A DNA stretch of 5,396 nt, taken from positions 1 to 5,396 of the forward strand of contig JAESUI010000393.1 in the NCBI GenBank assembly GCA_016763135.1, given 5' to 3'. Below, one piece after another: positions 1 to 4,544 of this stretch. Every line of letters starts with the position of its first letter. Within the stretch, counting starts at the first letter, position 1. A program made the translations under genes and the position numbers. The notes beneath the pieces are model-generated. The model ran no database searches and was not told the origin of the DNA. It saw only the letters and a list, made by a program, of their open reading frames with translations. The stretch is from Flavobacteriales bacterium. Its GTDB lineage: Bacteria > Bacteroidota > Bacteroidia > Flavobacteriales_E > Vicingaceae.

Positions 1-169
1 AGTGATTGATTAAAAGCAATGGTAGAACTGACCGTAAGGTTTGTTGTAAGGATAGAATCACATCCCGCTACAGAAGCAAGTGTATCATTGTAAACTCCTG
101 TTGCTGTATAGGTATTAATTCCAACAGTTATTGATTGTCCAGAACAAATACTCAATGATTGATTAAAAG
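1..169 (-). repeat. Start of a 51-residue (153-bp) tandem repeat array inside the surface protein
   Basis: The coding unit that starts at FNQS (codons reading down from 167) is followed exactly 51 codons later by FNQS again (from position 14). At the DNA level the 14-mer tgattgattaaaag occurs at 3-16 and 156-169, a period of 153 bp. One full unit (167-15) and the first few codons of a second are in the window. The unit carries the CSGQSITVG and GCDSI signature common in Bacteroidota secreted repeat proteins. The number of copies cannot be judged because the array leaves the window. Confidence 0.75.
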
Positions 170-1172
170 TAGCTGTAGGATTAGCTGTAATGCTAATAGA
201 AATAGTATCTATAAAACAATCTGAAGTAACAATTAAGGAAACTGTATAAATTCCTACAATATTATAGCTATGACTAGGTAAAGCACTTGAACTTGTATCT
301 GCTAAGCCACTTGTTGGGTCTCCAAAGTTCCATAAATAGGAAAAGCTGGTACAACTATAAGGCTCTGTAAAGCTATATGAAATATTATTACCTGTACATA
401 CCGTGTCTTCAGAAATAATGATAACTAATTTAGCCGTGTCATTTACGAATGTATTGTGTGTTCCAGGAGAGTTAGCCATTAATAAGGTACTGTCAGCATC
501 AACAGTGTAACTAACCGCTGGATTTACTGAAGCATCCTTATAAAATCGATAAATACAGTCATTATCACGTTGTAAAGAATAACCAAAATCTTGTTGTGTT
601 CCATCCCAGCCAATTGAATCAATTTGTGTTGTACTAGGAAGTGAAGGGTTATTATTAAATAAAGAAACAAAATCACCAGCATTATTTAGTAACCCATTTG
701 GTGAGGACAAACTATTGCTACCCCAGTAAAGAAAATTATTTAAAGTTAATGCGATGGTAGAATCAGCAATATCGTAAAGATTGAAATTGCTAGTGTTCCA
801 TGCTGGAGCAAAAATTACTGCAAATTTACGTGGAGGAATTTTAGTTGTATTAGTGTAAATCTGACCTGGAAATAAATCGTTTGGTGTACCAGGAAATCTA
901 TTGCTCCATGGAATTATTTCATCTTGACCATATAAGGGAGATGTGGGGGTGTTATTTAAATCAGTCTGAATATACCAACCATTTATGTCTATTGTATCTG
1001 TATATGATACATTAAACAATTCAACATACTCTCTAGTTTTTTGCTCTAAAAAACCACAACAAGGTCTTATCGCAATTTCATTTATAATTAAACAAGTATC
1101 TGGTATTTGAGCATTGCTTAATGAAAAAAATGAAATTAATAGTAGAAGTAAGAGTGATTTATTGTAATTCAT
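1..1172 (-). CDS. Secreted LTD/PKD repeat surface protein, C-terminus cut off by the window edge
   Basis: The minus strand is open from an ATG at 1172-1170 to the left edge: 390 codons with no stop, so the gene is partial at its 3' end. Residues 1-21 form a signal peptide (a short basic start, a Leu/Ile/Phe-rich core, and an Ala-Gln cleavage site, SNA|QIPD). Residues about 27-240 resemble a lamin-tail domain (LTD): LIINEIAI near the start, EYVELFN and INGWYI strands, and a final SIGWDG / SLQR / NSPGTHN section. Residues about 250-330 form a PKD domain (YLWNFGDP, then SHSY and GIYTVSLIV). From residue 336 a 51-residue repeat begins (SICSGQSITVG, then TATGVYNDTL and GCDSI). Proteins of this build are exported by Sec and usually T9SS, and act at the cell surface or as adhesins. 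The T9SS tail would lie beyond the edge and is not seen. The architecture is confident; the ligand and exact role are unknown. Confidence 0.88.
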   Translation of the reverse strand, partial: MNYNKSLLLLLLISFFSLSNAQIPDTCLIINEIAIRPCCGFLEQKTREYVELFNVSYTDTIDINGWYIQTDLNNTPTSPLYGQDEIIPWSNRFPGTPNDLFPGQIYTNTTKIPPRKFAVIFAPAWNTSNFNLYDIADSTIALTLNNFLYWGSNSLSSPNGLLNNAGDFVSLFNNNPSLPSTTQIDSIGWDGTQQDFGYSLQRDNDCIYRFYKDASVNPAVSYTVDADSTLLMANSPGTHNTFVNDTAKLVIIISEDTVCTGNNISYSFTEPYSCTSFSYLWNFGDPTSGLADTSSSALPSHSYNIVGIYTVSLIVTSDCFIDTISISITANPTATFNQSLSICSGQSITVGINTYTATGVYNDTLASVAGCDSILTTNLTVSSTIAFNQS

Positions 1173-1194
1173 AATATGTATATATGTACGGCTA

Positions 1195-1202
1195 CAAAAG
1201 TA
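1195..1202 (-). promoter_or_regulatory. Putative -7 element of the surface-protein promoter
   Basis: Read on the minus strand this is TACTTTTG, an exact match to the Bacteroidota -7 consensus TAnnTTTG. It lies 22 bp upstream of the ATG at 1172, which implies a very short leader. The expected -33 TTTG about 19 bp further upstream is poor (only a T-rich stretch), so the call rests on the -7 element and its position. No Shine-Dalgarno sequence is visible before the start codon, which is normal for this phylum. Confidence 0.4.
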
Positions 1203-1252
1203 ATGGCAATCTGTATTAAAATAAAATTATTGAGATAGACCTAATATAGACA

Positions 1253-1282
1253 TTGATAAATAAAAAAACCTATATCTATTTG
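1253..1282 (+). promoter_or_regulatory. Putative promoter of the TPR sensor / GAF-HTH operon
   Basis: A TTG at 1253-1255 is followed after 19 bp by TCTATTTG at 1275-1282, which matches seven of eight positions of the Bacteroidota arrangement TTG-N19-TAnnTTTG. Transcription would start near 1288-1290, giving a leader of about 40 nt to the ATG at 1329. It lies back to back with the minus-strand promoter about 50-90 bp away, so one regulator could affect both directions. The call is by pattern only, and in DNA this AT-rich chance matches are easy. Confidence 0.32.
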
Positions 1283-1328
1283 AATTTTAGTATTTTAGCG
1301 CTTTATTAATTATTTGTTATATATACTT

Positions 1329-2597
1329 ATGCTTAAACATTTACTCTGTTTAGTCTTATTTTTTTTAAGTACCTATTTTGTGTTTTCACAAGTTTTAGAG
1401 AAAAATTATACCACAGATTTTGATCTACAAAAATTGAAATTGGTTACAAAGAGCATTGATAATAATTACATTGTTGATTCATTAAATATTATATTGGATT
1501 ATGCCATTCGAGAAAATAATTTAAAAGATGAGATTATAACTAGAAGGAAATTGGGGGAATATTATTTTGAAAGAGCAGAGACCAGTAAAGCGGTTAATCA
1601 TTTATTACAGGCCAAATCCTTATCAGATAATAGCAGTTACAAAATTGAGAGCGCAAAAATTTATTTAGCTTTATTTGATGTATATTTTTTTCTTTCTGAA
1701 TATCCTAAAGCTTACAGTTTAATAATAAAAGCACAAGATTTTTTTAAACAACAAAAAGATTCGTTTTACTTGGCAAGCGTATATAATAATTTAGCGAAAA
1801 TTGAACGAAGATCCTCAGAATTTTCTAAAGCATTAAGCCAACTTGAGTTAGCACTTAAATATGCCAAAGTATCTAAAAATAAAAAAACTGAAGTCAACAT
1901 ATATATAAACTATGGTGCTGTTTATATCAGGACTAAACAATATGAATTAGCAAGAGAATACCTGCAAAAAGCTCTTACTTTAAGTGAGGAAATAAACGAT
2001 ATAAATGGAGAATGTGAAGCTTTACTTAAAACAGGTGCTTCATGGGTTTTGGATTTAGATTCAGCAGAATATTATATAAACATAGCTTTGAATAAAAGTT
2101 TAGAACATAAAAAACACTTCTGGTCAGGTAGGTGTTTATATTATTTAGGTCAAATTAAGTACGAAACAGGCCGTAGAGATGAAGCGTTTAAAGACTTATA
2201 TTTAGGTGTAGGGTACTATGATGCTACCAATGATATTATCATGAAGGCTGGTGTATATAGAATTATCTCTAACTATTTTATAGATGAAAACAACATAGAC
2301 TCCGCTTTTTTTTATGATAAATTGGCCGATCAAGCAATGGACTCTATGGAGTCTAGTGCAAATATTGCTAAGGTGATAGATCTGAAAATGGATTACGAAC
2401 TAAAGCAAAAACATTTTATAATAGCAGACTTAAATAATCAAAAAAAAATATTAGACCAAAAGCATCTCTCAGATCAACTGGTAAAAAAGTGGTTTTTTAT
2501 CTGTATACTGTTACTAGTTTGTATATCTGGTTTGCTATATTATTCTTATGCACAAAAAAATAATATAGTTAAAAAGATAGAAAAAATAGAAAAATAG
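1329..2597 (+). CDS. Membrane-anchored TPR sensor protein (N-terminal half of a probable TPR-GAF-HTH regulator)
   Basis: This is a 422-residue protein starting at ATG 1329. An in-frame TTG at 1314 would add only five residues ahead of the signal peptide, so the ATG is preferred. Residues 1-21 are a signal sequence (hydrophobic core, FVFS|Q cleavage). Residues about 70-340 hold roughly seven tetratricopeptide-like helix pairs, seen as recurring A/G-Y-L and A-L/A-x-x-Y patterns. A charged helix at about 345-386 leads to one membrane segment at 388-406 (WFFICILLLVCISGLLYY). A short cytoplasmic tail, rich in Lys and ending IEKIEK, follows the membrane segment. The layout puts the TPRs in the periplasm, as in the Bacteroidota TPR-TM-coiled-coil-HTH regulators. 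Those proteins continue directly into a cytoplasmic output domain. Here a TAG stops the chain 16 residues after the membrane, and the missing output is encoded in the same frame just downstream. The signal sensed is unknown. Confidence 0.82.
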   Translation: MLKHLLCLVLFFLSTYFVFSQVLEKNYTTDFDLQKLKLVTKSIDNNYIVDSLNIILDYAIRENNLKDEIITRRKLGEYYFERAETSKAVNHLLQAKSLSDNSSYKIESAKIYLALFDVYFFLSEYPKAYSLIIKAQDFFKQQKDSFYLASVYNNLAKIERRSSEFSKALSQLELALKYAKVSKNKKTEVNIYINYGAVYIRTKQYELAREYLQKALTLSEEINDINGECEALLKTGASWVLDLDSAEYYINIALNKSLEHKKHFWSGRCLYYLGQIKYETGRRDEAFKDLYLGVGYYDATNDIIMKAGVYRIISNYFIDENNIDSAFFYDKLADQAMDSMESSANIAKVIDLKMDYELKQKHFIIADLNNQKKILDQKHLSDQLVKKWFFICILLLVCISGLLYYSYAQKNNIVKKIEKIEK

Positions 2598-2600
2598 GAA

Positions 2601-3527
2601 ATGATCAATTCATTTTCCAATATGTTACTAAAGGCAAAAACTATTGATGAAATATTATGGACAATTACCAATCATGCTATTGCAAAATTAAATTATGAAG
2701 ATTGTGTTGTTTACTTCAGAGTAGGTAATGAGCTTATACAAAAAGCTGCTTATGGTTTTAAAAATCCAGAGGGATTTGATATAATAAATCCAATAGTTCT
2801 AAAAATTGGAGAGGGTATTTGTGGTGCTGTTCTAGCTACTGGCAAATCGGAAATAATAGCTGACACTTCAGTTGACCCAAGATACATAATAGATAACATA
2901 CCCCGTTTCTCAGAGATTACGGTTCCTATTATATTAGGCAATGAGGTAGTTGGAGTTATTGATTCTGAACATTCTAAAAAAAACTTCTTTAAAAAGAAAG
3001 ATTTAGAGGTTTTAGAAACTATAGCATCTATAGTTTCAGTGAAAATATCACAAATTCAATCTCATGACCAATTATCAATACATAAGAACGAATTAAGGTC
3101 TTATGCGATGCGTATGGTAAGTAAATCAGAAATGGTTTTCAGTCTAAAAAAAACATTGGATAGTTTAAAGAATAAAATCGATAATAATAAAAATTCGAGT
3201 AAAGATATTGCCAAGCTTAAATCACAATTAAATGATGATATAAGATTGGATAAAGATTGGGAAACTTTACAACTCCACATTCAAGAAACTACTAAAGATT
3301 TTTACAGAAAGCTACAAGAAAAACATGAGCTTCTAACACAATACGACCTAAAGCTTTGTACTTTCATCTATCTAGGTTTAGATACCAAGCAGATAGCACA
3401 AATATTGAGTGTAGACCCTCACTCATTAACAACACAACGCTATAGGATGAGAAAGAAAATGAAATTAGAGACCAAAGAAAGCCTATTTGATTACATTAAT
3501 AAAATTGTTATTGGGGTTTATGAATAG
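2601..3527 (+). CDS. GAF domain / coiled-coil / LuxR-like HTH transcriptional regulator
   Basis: This is a 308-residue cytoplasmic protein. Residues about 12-150 form a GAF domain of a type common in Bacteroidota sensors: DEILW, YEDCVVYF, IQKAAYG, GEGICGAVLATGKSEII, DTSVDPRYI, SEITVPI and VGVIDSEH. Residues about 155-215 are a Lys/Leu-rich coiled-coil linker. Residues about 216-300 hold the helical lead-in (FYRKLQEKHELLT) and a LuxR-like helix-turn-helix with GLDTKQIAQILSVDPHSL as the core, followed by RYRMRKKMKL as the recognition and basic helix. The ATG lies three bases after the upstream TAG and in the same frame. No good ribosome site is visible; the AGG within taggaaatg is too close to the ATG. 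Expression therefore probably depends on coupling to, or fusion with, the upstream gene. The start falls inside the helix that normally links membrane and GAF domain in fused relatives. It probably binds DNA in response to a signal from the TPR half or a small ligand in GAF. Confidence 0.82.
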   Translation: MINSFSNMLLKAKTIDEILWTITNHAIAKLNYEDCVVYFRVGNELIQKAAYGFKNPEGFDIINPIVLKIGEGICGAVLATGKSEIIADTSVDPRYIIDNIPRFSEITVPIILGNEVVGVIDSEHSKKNFFKKKDLEVLETIASIVSVKISQIQSHDQLSIHKNELRSYAMRMVSKSEMVFSLKKTLDSLKNKIDNNKNSSKDIAKLKSQLNDDIRLDKDWETLQLHIQETTKDFYRKLQEKHELLTQYDLKLCTFIYLGLDTKQIAQILSVDPHSLTTQRYRMRKKMKLETKESLFDYINKIVIGVYE

Positions 3528-3535
3528 TCCACTTT

Positions 3536-3700
3536 ATGCTGGCGTTAAACAAGCATATCAAATTTCTTACTAAAGAAAAAGTTAACGCAACTTGAGGGAA
3601 AGCTCAACAAAACATAAATACACTTAAACCTGGAATGTACTTTTATAACATTAACCAAAATGGAAAAACGGTTAAAACTGATCAATTAATAGTGGAATAA
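3536..3700 (+). pseudogene. Relic of a T9SS type A C-terminal sorting domain
   Basis: One frame ending at TAA 3698-3700 gives 34 codons after an in-frame TGA at 3593-3595. They read GKAQQNINTLKPGMYFYNIN and then QNGKTVKTDQLIVE. The LKPGMYFY core, the GKTVKT turn and the final LIVE followed by a stop are the hallmark of the Por/T9SS type A sorting tail, which normally ends a large secreted protein. Upstream of the TGA the same frame runs back through TKEKVNAT to an ATG at 3536, but the usual beta-strand lead (V-x-V-Y-N-x-x-G) is not recognisable. No secreted protein precedes it: the gene to the left is a cytoplasmic regulator in a different frame. It is therefore read as the leftover 3' end of a deleted gene. 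It has no visible start or ribosome site of its own, and cargo without a signal peptide would not reach the T9SS. Confidence 0.72.
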
Positions 3701-3724
3701 GTTCTAGTTAATTATTGATAGGAT

Positions 3725-3749
3725 GGGGCTGAATTTAAAAAAATACCCC
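3725..3749 (+). terminator. Weak hairpin after the sorting-domain relic
   Basis: GGGG at 3725-3728 can pair with CCCC at 3746-3749, and ATTT can pair with AAAT inside it. A TTGATTTT stretch follows. The stem is short and interrupted and the T tract is broken, so it is at best a weak terminator for the rightward transcription unit. It lies between two convergent genes, where a terminator is expected. No better candidate was found in the 270-bp gap 3528-3797. Confidence 0.25.
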
Positions 3750-3797
3750 TTGATTTTACATGACCTATCTGACACTTTTTAATGAGTTAATATCAAC

Positions 3798-4250
3798 TTA
3801 ACTTGCTCTCCTAGAGCTCCTAATGTCATTAAATACTTTGTCATAAGTTTCATTGCTAATGTCTTCAGATAAGTATACTCCGCCATTGTTAACGGTCCAA
3901 ATTGCTTCCTTATAACAATCTATATCATCACCTTTTTTAATAAAACCTGTAGCTCCCGCTTCTAACATTTCATAAATATAATGAGAGTGTACATGACAGG
4001 AATTGGTTAATATTTTAATTTTTTGGTTTCTTTTTTTTATTCTTCTGGTAGTTTCAATACCATCCATCTCTGGCATGTTAATATCCATTATTACAACATC
4101 ATAGTTGTTCTTGGATATTAATTGTATGGCTTCTTTTCCGTTTGAGGCTTCACTCTTAATTACAAAATTCTCAGACCTGGAAAAAATGGCTTTTAACCCA
4201 TCTCTGATAATTTTTTTGTCATCTACTATTATTATTTCAATTGGCTTCAT
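3798..4250 (-). CDS. Receiver-only response regulator (NarL/FixJ-type receiver, no output domain)
   Basis: This 150-residue protein begins at ATG 4250-4248. Residues 1-125 form a two-component receiver domain: IIIVDD with the acidic pair D10/D11, the phosphoacceptor D56 in VVIMDINMPEMDG, T82 at the end of the fourth strand, and the conserved lysine K106 in GFIKKG. The sequence resembles the NarL/FixJ group, whose members usually continue past GGVYLS into a LuxR HTH to a total of about 200-220 residues. Here the chain ends about 20 residues after that point at SSRRAS, and no HTH can be read downstream in any minus-strand frame. It is therefore either a natural single-domain receiver or a truncated regulator. 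The loop after T82 is about two residues longer than usual and holds CHVHSH. No histidine kinase lies in the window. The base just before the ATG gives an AGG too close to act as a normal ribosome site. Confidence 0.85.
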   Translation of the reverse strand: MKPIEIIIVDDKKIIRDGLKAIFSRSENFVIKSEASNGKEAIQLISKNNYDVVIMDINMPEMDGIETTRRIKKRNQKIKILTNSCHVHSHYIYEMLEAGATGFIKKGDDIDCYKEAIWTVNNGGVYLSEDISNETYDKVFNDIRSSRRAS

Positions 4251-4359
4251 ACCTGAGTTTTAAATGAGAATGTAAAAGTGATTAACAAAACCAGTTAAAA
4301 AAAGAGTTGAATAACTGAAATATCATTGTGTAATTATACTTATACCTAAGCCATCTTCT

Positions 4360-4374
4360 TTAATTGACAATTAA
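4360..4374. promoter_or_regulatory. Perfect palindrome TTAATTG-A-CAATTAA, possible operator
   Basis: Two 7-bp arms around one central base are perfectly complementary. The site lies about 110 bp upstream of the receiver gene's ATG and has the size and symmetry of a dimeric repressor or activator site. AT-rich DNA yields such palindromes by chance fairly often, and no second copy was seen in the window, so the regulatory role is only suggested. Confidence 0.3.
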
Positions 4375-4389
4375 GCGGAACAAATATGA

Positions 4390-4467
4390 TGGTGCTGTTC
4401 TTATGTTAAAAAAATAAGTCAAGATGACTTTCTTAAACACATTTATTATGTTAGAATAACAGCATCA
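4390..4467. repeat. Long-range inverted repeat enclosing a hairpin
   Basis: The arm TGGTGCTGTT at 4390-4399 pairs with AACAGCATCA at 4458-4467 over 10 bp, including one G-T pair and a perfect TGCTGTT/AACAGCA core. Two more pairs follow after a mismatch. Inside lies a tight hairpin at 4416-4430. The 8-mer TTATGTTA also occurs twice, at 4401-4408 and 4446-4453. As RNA this would fold into a stem of about 78 nt with an inner hairpin. It could be a structured 3' end of the DUF262-gene transcript or a small cruciform element. Confidence 0.4.
4408..4432 (-). terminator. Probable intrinsic terminator of the DUF262-family gene
   Basis: On the minus strand AAGTCA-TCT-TGACTT (4430-4416) forms a 6-bp stem with a 3-base loop. 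It is followed after one A by seven T residues (4414-4408). Three flanking A/G-T pairs extend the stem past one mismatch. It lies about 115 bp downstream of the TAG at 4547-4545. The stem is AT-rich and modest, but the hairpin plus T run on the correct strand fits a Rho-independent terminator and would separate this gene from the receiver gene. Confidence 0.42.
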
Positions 4468-4473
4468 GTAACG

Positions 4474-4540
4474 TTCAGATATTATTTCTTTAACAGATTT
4501 AACTGACATTATAACTTAAAATTTCACACAGATATCTGAA
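4474..4540. repeat. Inverted repeat TTCAGATAT ... ATATCTGAA with an internal palindrome
   Basis: TTCAGATAT at 4474-4482 is the exact reverse complement of ATATCTGAA at 4532-4540, with 49 bases between. The right arm overlaps a perfect 10-bp palindrome, CAGATATCTG, at 4529-4538. The right arm ends just after the stop codon of the DUF262-family gene. It could be an RNA stem at the 3' end of that transcript or a protein-binding pair. The function is not known. Confidence 0.4.
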
Positions 4541-4544
4541 TTTA

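Larger units (their letters stand above)
4251..4544. other. Gene-free spacer with several dyad symmetries
   Basis: This is 294 bp between the end of the DUF262-family gene and the start of the receiver gene, both on the minus strand. No coding region is supported; the only plus-strand ATG readings are a few codons long. The spacer should contain the promoter of the receiver gene. The best -7-like match on the minus strand is TGGTTTTG at about 4286-4293, seven of eight positions, without a convincing -33. The clear content is a set of inverted repeats listed separately. Confidence 0.5.

Noticed and set aside
1314..1328. TTG at 1314 as the start of the TPR sensor gene
   Set aside because: It would add five residues before an otherwise normal signal peptide, while ATG at 1329 gives a clean Lys-start hydrophobic signal; TTG starts are uncommon in this phylum.
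2570..2603. Programmed or accidental frameshift in the A-rich repeats as the cause of the gene split
   Set aside because: Both genes are already in the same frame, so a one-base insertion or deletion would break rather than join them; no X-XXY-YYZ slippery heptamer is in frame. A substitution or readthrough at TAG is needed.
2750..2941. A 63-residue minus-strand reading frame
   Set aside because: It lies wholly antisense to the GAF domain, which has clear family motifs; the minus-strand translation has no recognisable domain and is a shadow.
3785..3803. Inverted repeat AGTTAA / TTAACT overlapping the stop of the receiver gene, as a terminator
   Set aside because: The stem is only six AT-rich pairs and no T run follows on either strand.
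4386..4409. Seven-codon plus-strand frame MMVLFLC
   Set aside because: It is far too short to support as a gene, has no ribosome site, and nothing on the plus strand downstream would use a leader peptide.
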